From: Celeribacter ethanolicus
GTDB lineage: Bacteria; Pseudomonadota; Alphaproteobacteria; Rhodobacterales; Rhodobacteraceae
Assembly: GCF_001550095.1 (NCBI RefSeq)
Contig: NZ_LRUC01000018.1
Span: 124,001-188,000, forward strand
Reading direction: 5' to 3'
DNA: 64,000 nt
Shown: piece by piece, positions 34,940 through 44,370 of the stretch
Numbering within the stretch: the stretch's first letter is position 1
Layout of the letters: each line of letters opens with the position of its first letter
Program-made: the position numbers and the translations under genes
Notes under the pieces: generated by a model
Database searches by the model: none
The model's input: only the letters and a program-made list of their open reading frames with translations
Told to the model about the DNA's origin: nothing

Positions 34940-35461
34940 ATGGCCCTTCAATTTTCAGCACAGCTTTCAGATTTCAACGTTCAAAAAGGTCTTTCAGACC
35001 TCACGAGGAAACGAACACCCTGGTTTTACAGGCACAGGCTGATCCTCATGATCGGCGCGATTTTCATGCTTTACGCATTGAACATCGCACTGCCGACCCC
35101 AGTCCCGCAGTGGGCCATGCTATTATTCCCACTCTTCATTATTGGTATTCTTCTTCTGTTTGTCTGGCTTACTCTGAGATGGAGACGCCACCTTTTCACC
35201 GGCTTTCAAAATGCGAAACTGCGCACAGTCGAAACACGGTTTTCGATTTCTGAAAGCGGCTACGAGGCAGAAAGCTCCTTGCATCAATTTAAACTGGCTT
35301 GGGGGGCTTTCATTGCGGCGGAAGAAACCAGTCAAGGTCTGGCACTGTTGATTGCCGAAGGTGAGTTCTACTTTATCCCGAATTCAGCCTTTGAAAGCGC
35401 CGAAGACCTCGGAAATGCCTGCTCGACAGCACGCGCTTTCATTGCAAAAAGCGTGAAATAG
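34940..35461 (+). CDS. YcxB-like membrane protein
   Basis: A 173-residue protein with two adjacent membrane helices (about 34-52 and 58-78), then a soluble domain resembling the YcxB C-terminal type (ISESGYEAESSLHQFKLAWGAF... FYFIPNSAF). More AT-rich than the his genes. It is 14 bases after hisE and may be read from the same mRNA, but there is no obvious link to histidine. Confidence 0.65.
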   Translation: MALQFSAQLSDFNVQKGLSDLTRKRTPWFYRHRLILMIGAIFMLYALNIALPTPVPQWAMLLFPLFIIGILLLFVWLTLRWRRHLFTGFQNAKLRTVETRFSISESGYEAESSLHQFKLAWGAFIAAEETSQGLALLIAEGEFYFIPNSAFESAEDLGNACSTARAFIAKSVK

Positions 35462-35518
35462 AAGCGCCGCCGCTGCAGAATCGGCTTTTTCTGATGGACT
35501 AAATACTCAAATTCCGGC

Positions 35519-35950
35519 TCAAAGCCCCAGCCTCGGGATTTCAATTGCCGGACAGCGATCCATCACCACCTCCGCGCCTTGGGCATGGGCCAGAGCGGCA
35601 GCCTTATCATTTGCGATGCCGAGCTGCATCCAAACGTATTTCAGCCCTTTGAGATGCTTGAGCGCATCCTCGACCACATTCATCACCTCTTCGGAGCGAC
35701 GGAAGATGTCGACCATATCGACTGGCTCGTCGATCTCCGACAGAGACGCCACGACTGTCTGGCCGAACAATTCCTTGCCCGCCTGCCCCGGATTGACAGG
35801 AATCACCTTGTAGCCCCGCTTGGCGAGGAATTCCCCCACCTGATGCGACGGACGCTCGGGCCGGGGCGACGCGCCGACGAGGGCGATCACTTTCGTGTCT
35901 CCGAGGATGCGGGCGATATCGGTGTCGGTCAGTCGGTCAACATGTTGCAT
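35519..35950 (-). CDS. CoA-binding domain protein (YccU-like)
   Basis: A 143-residue Rossmann-fold protein of the CoA_binding_2 type: IALVGASPRPERPSHQVGEFL near 25-45, VIPVNPGQ near 55, and VWMQLGI near 110. Start is the ATG at 35950; longer readings run through a terminator hairpin. The family binds coenzyme A in crystal structures but its role is not defined. Single gene with no obvious operon partners. Confidence 0.85.
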   Translation of the reverse strand: MQHVDRLTDTDIARILGDTKVIALVGASPRPERPSHQVGEFLAKRGYKVIPVNPGQAGKELFGQTVVASLSEIDEPVDMVDIFRRSEEVMNVVEDALKHLKGLKYVWMQLGIANDKAAALAHAQGAEVVMDRCPAIEIPRLGL

Positions 35951-36034
35951 GATGAGGATAGTAGCGCGTTCTGAAAAAGAAAAAAGCCCCCTCGGCAGGC
36001 CTTTGCCACAGACCGCCCCTGAACGAATGCGGAT

Positions 36035-36072
36035 GAAAAAAGCCCGGGCTCTGGACGACAGAAGACCCGGGC
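36035..36072 (-). terminator. Intrinsic terminator downstream of rlmB (or of a small RNA)
   Basis: Stem GCCCGGG/CCCGGGC (36042-36048 with 36066-36072), 17-base loop, and six U on the minus strand after the stem. It lies 160 bases after the rlmB stop, far for a simple terminator, so it may end a separate small RNA from the 36073-36234 gap. Confidence 0.75.
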
Positions 36073-36234
36073 ATAGGTATGGAACGAGGGACAGTGAGAA
36101 CAACGCGCGTGTTCCAAGTTGCGCGTCTCACCACATCAGATAGGTGGTCGCTCTCGATATGGAAGAGCGTGTAAGAAAAACGTGAACACGGAGTGAACAC
36201 CGCCTGCGTTTCCGCTGTTTTTTTCGCCCAGCTC

Positions 36235-37035
36235 TCAGCCCCGCATCGAAGCCGCATAAAGCGCCACAGCGGCGGCGTTCGACACGTTGAGCGAGCCGAA
36301 ATCCCGTGCGAAGGGGATTTTCACCAGCCCGTCCACGGTTTCCCTGGTCTTCTGACGCAGCCCCGGCCCCTCGGCCCCCATCACAAGCGCCACTGGACGC
36401 CCCTTGAGATCGCCCAGTGCCTGACCGATCGTCACCTCCGCCTCGCCATCGAGACCGAGACAGGTGAACCCCAGTTCCTGAAGCTTGAGAATCGTCTCCG
36501 ACAGGTTGCGCACCCGCAGATAAGGCTGACGCTCCAGCGCGCCGGAGGCGGTTTTCGCCAGGGCGCCGGTTTCGGGCGCGGCATGGCGCGCGGTCGCGAT
36601 CACGGCTTCGGCACCGAACACCTCGGCGGAGCGCAGAATCGCCCCCACGTTATGCGGATCGGTCACCTGATCGAGCAAAACCACCGTCGGCGCGCCCTCG
36701 CCCGCCGCCAGACAAACCTCCTCGACCGAGCCCCAGCTCAGCGGCTTCACCTCAAGCAGAGCGCCTTGGTGCACGGAGGCCGGGTCGACCGGCACGCCAT
36801 GGTTGCGCGGATCGTGGAATTTGCGCGGGTCGATCTCTTCGGGCGTGATGCCACAGGCGGCAATTTCCGCCTCAAGTTTGGCCATCGCATTCTTCGTCAC
36901 CAAAAGCCGAAGCTTCTCCCGCGCCGGGTTCGCAAGCGCATCGCGCACCGCATGCAGGCCGAAAAGCCAAACGGTTTCCTGCGCGGCCTTGCGCTTGGCT
37001 TGCTCTTTCTCGACGACCCACTTGGGTTTTTTCAT
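36235..37035 (-). CDS. rlmB: 23S rRNA (guanosine(2251)-2'-O)-methyltransferase RlmB
   Basis: SpoU-family methyltransferase acting on G2251 of 23S rRNA. The 266-residue product has the N-terminal substrate-binding part (WLFGLHAVRDAL), then the knotted SPOUT domain with LLDQVTDPHNVGAILRSAEVFG, ALVMGAEGPGLR and SLNVSNAAAVALY (shortened motifs). I use the ATG at 37035; a TTG at 37083 would add 16 basic residues and has a GGAGA too close to be convincing. It lies next to tRNA-Tyr on the other strand. Confidence 0.92.
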   Translation of the reverse strand: MKKPKWVVEKEQAKRKAAQETVWLFGLHAVRDALANPAREKLRLLVTKNAMAKLEAEIAACGITPEEIDPRKFHDPRNHGVPVDPASVHQGALLEVKPLSWGSVEEVCLAAGEGAPTVVLLDQVTDPHNVGAILRSAEVFGAEAVIATARHAAPETGALAKTASGALERQPYLRVRNLSETILKLQELGFTCLGLDGEAEVTIGQALGDLKGRPVALVMGAEGPGLRQKTRETVDGLVKIPFARDFGSLNVSNAAAVALYAASMRG

Positions 37036-37191
37036 GGCTTTGGTGTCCCGCTTTTTGTGGCTGGCCCTTCTTGGCGCAGGCAATCTCCAAGAACAAGCAA
37101 TTTTCCTGTTGACGCCCCCCGATCACACTTGTATCCACCGCCCACACAACGCGAAACGGTCGGTGAGTGATTGCGGATCGAGCGTGAAAGT

Positions 37192-37275
37192 GGGCGACGG
37201 GCTGCAAGGTGCGGCAGCGGACTGTAACTCCGCCGAGGAGACTCATGCCTGGTTCGATTCCAGGGTCGCCCACCA
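37192..37275 (+). tRNA. tRNA-Tyr(GTA)
   Basis: 84-base class II tRNA: acceptor GGGCGAC/GTCGCCC, anticodon stem GCGGA/TCCGC with anticodon GTA at 37224-37226, long variable arm GAGGAGACTC, T-arm GTTCGATTC, encoded CCA. Confidence 0.96.
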
Positions 37276-37448
37276 CTTCTCCCCCTCCGATTTCTTTTTC
37301 GAAGCGGTCACATGATCCGCAATGGCGACGAGCCATTTCAGGCGCGGCTTTCCCTGTATGTCCTTCGCATTTTATCTCTGTCCTCAAGCCAATCTTCACG
37401 CCTTGCTGCCACACTCCACCAAAATCCCCGGTTGCGGAGCGCTGCATC

Positions 37449-38306
37449 GTGTCTGCCCCCTCGTCTTCTCTGTCTCACCCTCTGCCTGCCGACGCCCTGA
37501 GTGCGCTTGTAACCGACACCCTGGCCCGCGCGCCGCTGCAAAGCCATCGCGGGCGGGTGCAGACCATCGGCGCCCTGCAGGCACGGATCGCACGTGAAGG
37601 CGTGTCGGGACTGAGCACGCAGGAGGCGCGGCTCGAACTCGACAAGCTGATCTCGCGCAGGTTGCTGTTGCTGGGGGTGCCCTGCGATCTTCCGATTCTG
37701 GCGATACCGCAGGCTTCGGACGAGGAAGAAAAAGACGCCCCGCTCCGGGCGACACCGGAGCCGCAATTCGCCGCATGGGATCACGACCTGGCCGAAGAGC
37801 GGGCGACGGATTTCGCGGAGCTGCCTGTAATCTTCACCCGGGCCCCCGGCCTCAGAGGCTGGTTCAAACGCTTCCGCCCACGACCGAAGCTCCCCGGCAA
37901 AGTCGGCAAGGCCCGCGGACCATCTGGACCCGTCACCCATCTCAGCCGCACGGTCGAGACCGCCACGGGGACCCTCGATTACTACGCCGCCTGGCGCTAT
38001 GACCCGGCCTGCCACCTGACGGTGCGCCTGGCCTGCGACGGACGGCGGCGGTTCCTGTTCAGAACCCGTTGTGACAGTTTTGCTCATGCGTTTGAGCATC
38101 TCGGGGCCACGCTCGCGCGCAGCGGCATGGTCCTCCGGCTCAAGGGCTTGTCCCCCGGCGTAACCTGGGCCGACAGCGCGCCGGAGTGCGAAACGCTGCA
38201 TCTGCCGGACGGGCGGCTGGTCCATGCGCTGTCTCTCGACACCGAACCTGATCCAGCGGAAACCATGATGGAGAATCCCGTGACAGTCGCCCCGCAAGAG
38301 GCTTGA
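37449..38306 (+). CDS. Hypothetical protein
   Basis: A 285-residue protein with no recognised family. I place the start at a GTG (37449) with GGAG 9 bases upstream; readings starting further upstream would run into tRNA-Tyr. It is soluble, Arg-rich, with a basic patch KRFRPRPKLPGKVGKARG near residue 145 that might bind nucleic acid, an acidic DEEEKD stretch near 98 and no membrane helix. It precedes a hydrolase gene by 53 bases. Confidence 0.6.
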   Translation: MSAPSSSLSHPLPADALSALVTDTLARAPLQSHRGRVQTIGALQARIAREGVSGLSTQEARLELDKLISRRLLLLGVPCDLPILAIPQASDEEEKDAPLRATPEPQFAAWDHDLAEERATDFAELPVIFTRAPGLRGWFKRFRPRPKLPGKVGKARGPSGPVTHLSRTVETATGTLDYYAAWRYDPACHLTVRLACDGRRRFLFRTRCDSFAHAFEHLGATLARSGMVLRLKGLSPGVTWADSAPECETLHLPDGRLVHALSLDTEPDPAETMMENPVTVAPQEA

Positions 38307-38359
38307 AATCCCATCGGAAACCCTCAGACTGCCTGTAACGTCACAGGAAAGGAACGGGC

Positions 38360-39094
38360 ATGGATCTGCGCAGCATGGAAATTCGCTACGATGGCCGCAA
38401 GGGCGACATCGGCGGACCGTTCATCGGCACCCTGCACTGGGACGCCGAGCTTGAAGGCCCACGTCCCGGCGTGCTCGTCGCCCCGGCCTTTCGCGGTCGG
38501 GCGCAGTTCGAGGAACAGCGTGCGCAGGAGCTGGCAGCCTTGGGGTATGTCGGGTTCGCCATCGACTATTACGGTCAGGGCTGGAGCACCACCGACCCGA
38601 CGGAAGCCCATGCCGCCAAGGACCGTTTGGATGCGGACCGCGCCACATTGGCCGCGCGCATGGTGGCAGCGCTTGCGACGCTGAAAGCGCAGGGTCAGGT
38701 GGATGCCGAGCGCACCGCCGCGATCGGATATTGTTTCGGCGGCAAAGCAGTGCTCGATCTGGCCCGCGAGGGCGTTGAGATCGGCGGCGTCGCGACCTTT
38801 CACGGCATTCTCGACCGGGCAGAGACTGCGCCGGAGATGAAAATCGTCGCCGATGTGCTGGTGATGCATGGCTGGGACGACCCGCTCGCCAAGCCCGAAA
38901 GCGTTCAGGCATTCGGTCGCGAAATGACGGAACGCGGTGCGAAATGGCAGCTCCACGCCTATGGCAACACCGGACACGCCTTTACCAACCCCGCAGCCAA
39001 ACCCGGCGCGCAGCCGGGCTTCGGGTTCGACGTCAAAGCAACGGCGCGAAGCTGGCGCGCGCTGGTGGATTTTCTGACGGAAGTGTTGCGGTGA
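38360..39094 (+). CDS. Dienelactone hydrolase family protein
   Basis: A 244-residue alpha/beta hydrolase. The nucleophile is Cys in GYCFGGKAVL near residue 125, the acid Asp in HGWDDPLAKPES near 175 and the His in GNTGHAFTNP near 210, giving the Cys-Asp-His triad of dienelactone hydrolases. The N-terminus binds carboxylate through ALGYVGFAIDYYGQG. Start ATG at 38360 follows AGGAAAGGAACGGGC. No aromatic-degradation genes are adjacent, so the natural substrate is open. Confidence 0.88.
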   Translation: MDLRSMEIRYDGRKGDIGGPFIGTLHWDAELEGPRPGVLVAPAFRGRAQFEEQRAQELAALGYVGFAIDYYGQGWSTTDPTEAHAAKDRLDADRATLAARMVAALATLKAQGQVDAERTAAIGYCFGGKAVLDLAREGVEIGGVATFHGILDRAETAPEMKIVADVLVMHGWDDPLAKPESVQAFGREMTERGAKWQLHAYGNTGHAFTNPAAKPGAQPGFGFDVKATARSWRALVDFLTEVLR

Positions 39095-39130
39095 AGGTGA
39101 ATATGAATGGAATGCACTTTGTAAAGGTTT

Positions 39131-39589
39131 TCAAAACAATATGATGGAATCATCGGTGTGTTCATAGCCGAACCATTTCCACGTAGGAGAACCCTCCTCC
39201 GTCAAGGTGACATTCTTTTTCAGAGATCGACCGAGTTCGACCATAAACGCCATCAAGGCCTTCACCTCAAGCGGCGAGGTCACCTCCCGCAGATCAACAT
39301 CGAGCTCAATCTCGTCCTCTACGAAGAAATGACAATTCACGCCCACCTTCCCTGGGGAAAAGGACAGCAAGAGTGCAGCCGCACCAAATTGTCCGGGCAA
39401 ACCCTCCACCCGATCAGGTAGCACAGCAGCCTCTCCTTCTCTGTAAAAGACAGGATTATACCGCGCCACAAGCTGCATGAATTTTGACCAATCCCAAGCC
39501 GTCGTTTCATGCACATAGATATCCCGGAGAGATCCGTCGACATGGAAGGCTCTCTGCCAATTATGTAAATTCAACGTCTGCTCGAACAC
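39131..39589 (-). CDS. Hypothetical protein (AT-rich), GTG start
   Basis: A 152-residue soluble protein with no recognised family. The start is decided by the ribosome site: GGAG lies 7 bases before the GTG at 39589, whereas an ATG further upstream overlaps the preceding gene by 56 bases. It contains VELGRSLKKNVTLTEEGSPTWKW near the C-terminus (shortened motif ELGRSLKK). Lower G+C than surrounding genes. It follows a secreted protein gene by 25 bases and may share its mRNA. Confidence 0.6.
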   Translation of the reverse strand: MFEQTLNLHNWQRAFHVDGSLRDIYVHETTAWDWSKFMQLVARYNPVFYREGEAAVLPDRVEGLPGQFGAAALLLSFSPGKVGVNCHFFVEDEIELDVDLREVTSPLEVKALMAFMVELGRSLKKNVTLTEEGSPTWKWFGYEHTDDSIILF

Positions 39590-39614
39590 CTTTAGGCTCC
39601 GGAAAAATCTGTCT

Positions 39615-40052
39615 TCACTGAATCTCAACCGCCTTGCGCTCGTAATGCGCCTGTTCCGCCATGCCGTCATCGAAAATCACGTTGAGATCGACCGTGTCGA
39701 CCGTGCCCGGCGGAAAGCTCACCAGTATCGCGTCAAGCGTTTCCGCCTTGAGCGCATTGGGCTGAGCCGTGTCGAGGTAACAAGGCTCCATCGCAAAAGG
39801 CACCATTTCGGCGCCGTTCACCGAATAGAAAATCTCGGTCAGTCCACAGCGCCAGCTCAGGAGGTTGGTGAAATACAAAAGGTCATGGCCGTCATAGTTG
39901 CGCAGGGCGATCCATTGCGGCTTGGTCGCCTGCAGGATCGGCCGGACTTCGGCGGCGGTGGTGAAATTCTCGGCCTTAGCGCCCTGCGCCAGCGCGCTAA
40001 GGCTCAAAACACCGGCAATCGCAGCTTTCATCGGCGTCATCCTCGGCATCAT
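39615..40052 (-). CDS. Secreted hypothetical protein
   Basis: A 145-residue exported protein with a signal peptide ending near GAKAEN (about residue 27), then TTAAEVRPILQATKPQWIALRNYDGHDLLYFT in part, matching no family I can name with confidence. Two Cys in SWRCGLTE and EPCYLD could pair in the periplasm. Start ATG at 40052 has AAGGA 8 bases upstream. Together with the next gene it forms a small minus-strand unit. Confidence 0.65.
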   Translation of the reverse strand: MMPRMTPMKAAIAGVLSLSALAQGAKAENFTTAAEVRPILQATKPQWIALRNYDGHDLLYFTNLLSWRCGLTEIFYSVNGAEMVPFAMEPCYLDTAQPNALKAETLDAILVSFPPGTVDTVDLNVIFDDGMAEQAHYERKAVEIQ

Positions 40053-40159
40053 GGAAACAATCCTTTTACTTCGAGGGAATTAGCACCTTTTGATCAATAG
40101 TGATCCACCCTATAGTCGGCCAAGATGTTCCTACGTGCTGTCCCGATCAGAGTTCTTTC

Positions 40160-41164
40160 ATGACCAGTAAGCCCCAAAATCCCGCTCCGTTCAACGTTGT
40201 CGTCATCGGTCAGGACGGGCGGCTGATGTATGAGGCGCTGCTGTTCGCGGCCTCGCTCCGGGCCTCCGACCCGGAGTTCAAAGGCAAGCTTTTCATCGCC
40301 GAACCGCAACCCGGCGAGAAATGGTCGGACGATCCACGGATGAAACAAGCCGATCTTCTGGAGGCGTTCAAGCGGCTGGATGCGGAGATCCTGCCGTTCG
40401 AGAGCCGGCATTTCGGCCAAAGCTATCCCTATGGCAACAAGATCGAGGCCCTTCTGGCCCTGCCCGAAGGCGAGCCCTTCGTGTTCTTCGACAGCGACAC
40501 GCTGATCACCGGGCCGCTTTCGTCGGTGCCCTTCGATTTCTCGCGCCCCTGCGCCTCGCTCAAAGTCGAAGGAACGTGGCCACAGATCGAACTGTACGGG
40601 CCGGGCTACACGGAGATCTGGAAATCGCTCTATGACCGCTTCGGCCTCGACTTCGAAAGCACGCTCGATCTCTCCCAGCCGGACGAATACTGGAAGCGCT
40701 ATCTTTATTTCAACGCCGGCTTCTTTTTCTATGAATGCCCGCGCACATTCGGCCAGCGCTTCCTCGACTATGCCCTCGAAATCCGCAACAACCCGCCCGA
40801 GGCCGCGAGCCTTCAGGTCTTCGACCCCTGGCTCGATCAGGTGGCCCTGCCTCTCGTCATCCATTCCTTTGGCGGTGCGCGCCGGACCATTCCGGAGGAC
40901 ACGCTCGATGGCGCGATCTCCTGCCACTACCGCACCTTCCCGCTCCTGTTCGCCCGCGAAGACGACCGTGTGGTCGAGGTGCTGCGCGAGGTGACTCATC
41001 CCAACTGGATCAAGAAGGTGCTCAAGGAATACGAACCGATCAAGCGCCTCGTCTATCAGCCGAAAGGCGAGAAAATCCGCGAGATGTTCGATCGCAACAA
41101 CCTGCCCCGACGCGAACAGATGATCCGCAACCAGATCAAGAAAGCCGGATTGTGGATGCGCTAA
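40160..41164 (+). CDS. Glycosyltransferase-like protein with DxD motif
   Basis: A 334-residue soluble protein. The Rossmann-like start FNVVVIGQDGRLMYEALLFAASL and the metal-site segment FVFFDSDTLIT near residue 120 suggest a GT-A fold glycosyltransferase (GT8-like). The middle contains NAGFFFYECPRTFGQRFLD (core NAGFFFYECP), compatible with the acceptor region, and WLDQVALPLVIHSFGG, similar to the conserved DQ-H parts of GT-A enzymes. No polysaccharide cluster surrounds it. Family assignment is from motifs only. Confidence 0.55.
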   Translation: MTSKPQNPAPFNVVVIGQDGRLMYEALLFAASLRASDPEFKGKLFIAEPQPGEKWSDDPRMKQADLLEAFKRLDAEILPFESRHFGQSYPYGNKIEALLALPEGEPFVFFDSDTLITGPLSSVPFDFSRPCASLKVEGTWPQIELYGPGYTEIWKSLYDRFGLDFESTLDLSQPDEYWKRYLYFNAGFFFYECPRTFGQRFLDYALEIRNNPPEAASLQVFDPWLDQVALPLVIHSFGGARRTIPEDTLDGAISCHYRTFPLLFAREDDRVVEVLREVTHPNWIKKVLKEYEPIKRLVYQPKGEKIREMFDRNNLPRREQMIRNQIKKAGLWMR

Positions 41165-41335
41165 GCCCGCCTGCTGCCTAACCAAGCTGCCGCGCCCCGA
41201 AACAGGTGTCCCCGGCAAGGTTCCGCCATCCGCACCGCCCTCAAGGTCGCAGCCACCCCGGTTTCCCTTTGCATGCCCGGCAAGCTGCGTTAGGGTGCGC
41301 CGTGACCCCGGGACCAGTCGAGCCAGCACACGGAA

Positions 41336-44206
41336 ATGAAACCGAATTTTGCCCTGAATCTCAGCCATGACGGCATCATGCTATTGCACCGCACCGCAAG
41401 CGGCTGGCTGGCGATGGGAGAGGTGGCCCTCGATGCCCCCGACATGGCGGCGGAACTGGCCGAACTGCGCAAGCTGGCAACCTCGGTCTCGACCGCCGGT
41501 CTCGCCACCAAGCTGGTGATCCCGAACAGCCAGATCCTTTACCGCGCTCTGCCCGATCCCGGTCCGGAAGCCCGCGATGCGGCAATCCGTGCGGCCCTCG
41601 ACGGCGCCACACCCTATGAGCTCGACCAACTGGTCTGGGACAGCACCGTCTCGGACGGCACCTTGCAGATCGCCGTTCTGGCCCGCGAAACCCTCGACGA
41701 GGCGGAAAGCTTCGCGACGGAGCACCGGTTCAACCCGGTGTCCTTCATTGCCATCCCGGAGAGCGGCGATTTCGCGGGAGAGCCCTTCTTCGGTCGCGCC
41801 CGCAGCGCCGACGCGCTGATCGGGGCGGAGACCGTGGTGGAGCCGGACCACGAGGCGATGCACCTCCTGCCGCAACGCCCGATCCTGACGCCCGAAGCAC
41901 CGGGCGCACCGCTGCCGCCGGTCGAAGAAACCGCGACGCCCGAACCGGAGACCGCAACGCGCGAAAGCGCCGCCGATCTGCCAGACACGCAGGAGACGCA
42001 CGAGGAAACGCCGCCAGAGATGGGCCCGGAGGTGCAGCCAGAGGCACACGCTCCGCAACCGCCGGAACAGCTCGAGCTGCTGTCCGATGCACCGGCGACA
42101 GAGGCCGCCTCTCTCGACACACCCACCGAAGTCTCCGCCACAGAAACCGTAGAAGACGCCACCGCCGGGGACCTTCCCGAAACGACGCCGGTCTCCACCT
42201 TCCACAGTCGGCGCGAAACCGGGGCTGACACGGGCGAAATACCGACCACGCCAGCCCCTCCGCGGCTTTCGGCCCAGCCCTCGCGCGTGCTGTCGGCCAT
42301 GGTTCCGGCGCAAATCCCGCCAGAGGATGACCAACGCGCCGAACCGCTTGGCCAGGGACCGAAAGATCGCGAAGACACCTCAGCGGCAGACATCTCGGCC
42401 CCGTCCCCCGTCGAACATCCACATGTCGCCGTCACCTCCGGCGAGGTGCCCGTCGACACACCGAAAGCGCCGAAGCTGAAAGCACCACGCCCGGGCAAGG
42501 CCGATCCGCTGCCCGAGCCGCCGCCGATGCCCGCGCCTGTCGTCGCCAAGCCGACGCCGAAAACGCCGTCGTCTCACGCAGAACATAGCGAGAAATCTCA
42601 TGAGAAATCGCGCGGCGCCGCTGCGCTCGGCGCGCTGAAATCCCTGTCGGCGCGGTCTCCAAAACCTGGGACCAGGGCACGCAAAGACGTGCCCGGCGCC
42701 GACATCGCACCCGCAGTCTTGCCAAAGATCGCAGCCGCCGCGGGCGAGGACATCGCCCCGCTGTCGGATCGCGCAGCCGGTCTCGACCGGGTGGAAAACA
42801 CCCGCGACGAGGCGGAGGCCCTGACCGTCTTCGGCGCCCGCCGCCACAACCGGGACAGCCGCAACAAGCCGCGTCATCTCGGCCTGATCCTGACTGGCGG
42901 GCTGGTCGCGCTTCTGCTTCTGATCGGCCTCATCGCCGGGCTTCTGCCCGATGAGCCACAGCCCACCGACGTCTCTGCCGTCACCGCCACGCAGGACAGT
43001 CCGACGGTGATCGCCACAGACGACACCGGGGCACCCGACGGCATGCCGGGCGAACGTGCCCCGGAGCCGATGGATGTCGCCGCGGATGAGGAAGAGCCCG
43101 AGTTGACGCCGGAACTTCTCGAGCAGGCCAGCGTGCCCGCCCCCCCCGCCGAGGCTGCCGCAGAAGAAACGCTCGACATGGAGGCGCTGACCGCAAGCTA
43201 TGCCGCCACCGGCATATGGCCGCTCGCGCCCGAGGCGGACACTGGAGAAAGCGCCGAGGACGACCTCGACACGCTTTACACCGCCTCGATCGACCATGAC
43301 ATCGCGTCGCAGGATGCCGTCGCCCTGCCCGAGGCCACCCGCCATATCGGCGAGGCCGCGCCGCGCGCCGCCCTGCCGCCCGCCCCCCTGGGCACGCGCT
43401 ACGAATATGACGAGGACGGGTTCATCCGCGCCACGCCCGAGGGCACCGTGACACCCGACGGCGTCGTGGTCTATGCCGGTCGTCCGCAGGTCACGACGAA
43501 ACCCCGCCCCGGCAGCGCCGTCGACGATGCGGTCGAAGCCGCCCTCGCCCCGGCTGCAGTCGCGGCGAACGATCCGGTGCGGCTGGCGCTGGCGAAATTC
43601 CAGCCGAAGCTGCGCCCAGACACGCTGGTCGAGAACAATGAGAAAGCCAATCTCGGCGGGCTGACCCGGGTAGAACTGGGCCGTATCGCGCCGCGTCTGC
43701 GCCCGGCCTCGGCGCAGGAGATCGCCCAGGAAATGGCGCAGGAGGATGCCGAGGCCGCAGGCGAAACCACAGCGGCGCGCACCGCCCCCGTGGTCACAGC
43801 CTCGCTCGTGCCGAAAGCCCGGCCACGGGATTTCGACAAGCTCGCCTCCGCCGCCCGCGCCGCCGAAGCTGCGGCCGCCGCCGCCGCAGAGGCCGGCACG
43901 ACCAGCAATTCCAATGCGGCAAAAGTCACCGCCCAGGTCCCCGCGACCAACATTCCGCAGGCCGGTCCCGCCAATGTCGCCCGCGCCGCGACGGTCAACA
44001 ACGCCATCAACCTGCGCAAGCTGAACCTGATGGGGGTCTACGGCTCAAGTTCGGACCGTCGCGCTCTGGTACGCCTGCCGTCCGGGCGTTTCGCCAAGGT
44101 GAAGGTCGGCGACAAGCTCGATGGCGGGCGGGTGCAATCCATCGGCGCTGACACCCTCACCTATGTGAAGAACGGCCGCGCGGTCACGCTCGAGATCGGC
44201 GGCTAA
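41336..44206 (+). CDS. Large single-span protein, candidate PilM-like/PilP-like fusion
   Basis: A 956-residue protein. Residues 1-160 resemble the actin-like PilM fold (FALNLSHDGIMLLHR; VIPNSQILYRALPDPGPEARDAAIRAAL shortened). Residues 160-510 are a low-complexity, Pro/Ala/Glu-rich linker. A membrane helix lies at about 515-538. Residues 540-890 are again disordered and Ala-rich. The last 60 residues (RRALVRLPSGRFAKVKVGDKLDGG) look like the PilP/GspC-type beta domain. PilM and PilP are separate partners in type IV pilus systems, where PilM is cytosolic and PilP periplasmic; this topology fits one chain joining them. No other pilus gene is adjacent. Domain calls are by pattern only. Confidence 0.6.
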   Translation: MKPNFALNLSHDGIMLLHRTASGWLAMGEVALDAPDMAAELAELRKLATSVSTAGLATKLVIPNSQILYRALPDPGPEARDAAIRAALDGATPYELDQLVWDSTVSDGTLQIAVLARETLDEAESFATEHRFNPVSFIAIPESGDFAGEPFFGRARSADALIGAETVVEPDHEAMHLLPQRPILTPEAPGAPLPPVEETATPEPETATRESAADLPDTQETHEETPPEMGPEVQPEAHAPQPPEQLELLSDAPATEAASLDTPTEVSATETVEDATAGDLPETTPVSTFHSRRETGADTGEIPTTPAPPRLSAQPSRVLSAMVPAQIPPEDDQRAEPLGQGPKDREDTSAADISAPSPVEHPHVAVTSGEVPVDTPKAPKLKAPRPGKADPLPEPPPMPAPVVAKPTPKTPSSHAEHSEKSHEKSRGAAALGALKSLSARSPKPGTRARKDVPGADIAPAVLPKIAAAAGEDIAPLSDRAAGLDRVENTRDEAEALTVFGARRHNRDSRNKPRHLGLILTGGLVALLLLIGLIAGLLPDEPQPTDVSAVTATQDSPTVIATDDTGAPDGMPGERAPEPMDVAADEEEPELTPELLEQASVPAPPAEAAAEETLDMEALTASYAATGIWPLAPEADTGESAEDDLDTLYTASIDHDIASQDAVALPEATRHIGEAAPRAALPPAPLGTRYEYDEDGFIRATPEGTVTPDGVVVYAGRPQVTTKPRPGSAVDDAVEAALAPAAVAANDPVRLALAKFQPKLRPDTLVENNEKANLGGLTRVELGRIAPRLRPASAQEIAQEMAQEDAEAAGETTAARTAPVVTASLVPKARPRDFDKLASAARAAEAAAAAAAEAGTTSNSNAAKVTAQVPATNIPQAGPANVARAATVNNAINLRKLNLMGVYGSSSDRRALVRLPSGRFAKVKVGDKLDGGRVQSIGADTLTYVKNGRAVTLEIGG

Positions 44207-44370
44207 GGCCCGCATGGGCCGAACCTCCCCGCGTATGTCTGAAAACGCGTCCCCTCACCTTGCCGGAGATCGGGAAGACTTTACCTCTGCGTGACGAAAC
44301 GCGACTATGCCAAAAGACGTCTCCCGGGCGCTCCCGCCCCTGAAGACCGCCCCCTGAGAAAGGACCCTTC

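Noticed and set aside
37209-37448. Longer N-terminus for the hypothetical gene at 37449.
   Set aside because: It would overlap tRNA-Tyr and lacks a ribosome site; the GTG at 37449 has GGAG at good distance.
39590-39670. Longer N-terminus (ATG 39670) for the hypothetical gene ending at 39131.
   Set aside because: It overlaps the upstream secreted-protein gene by 56 bases, while GTG 39589 has an ideal ribosome site.
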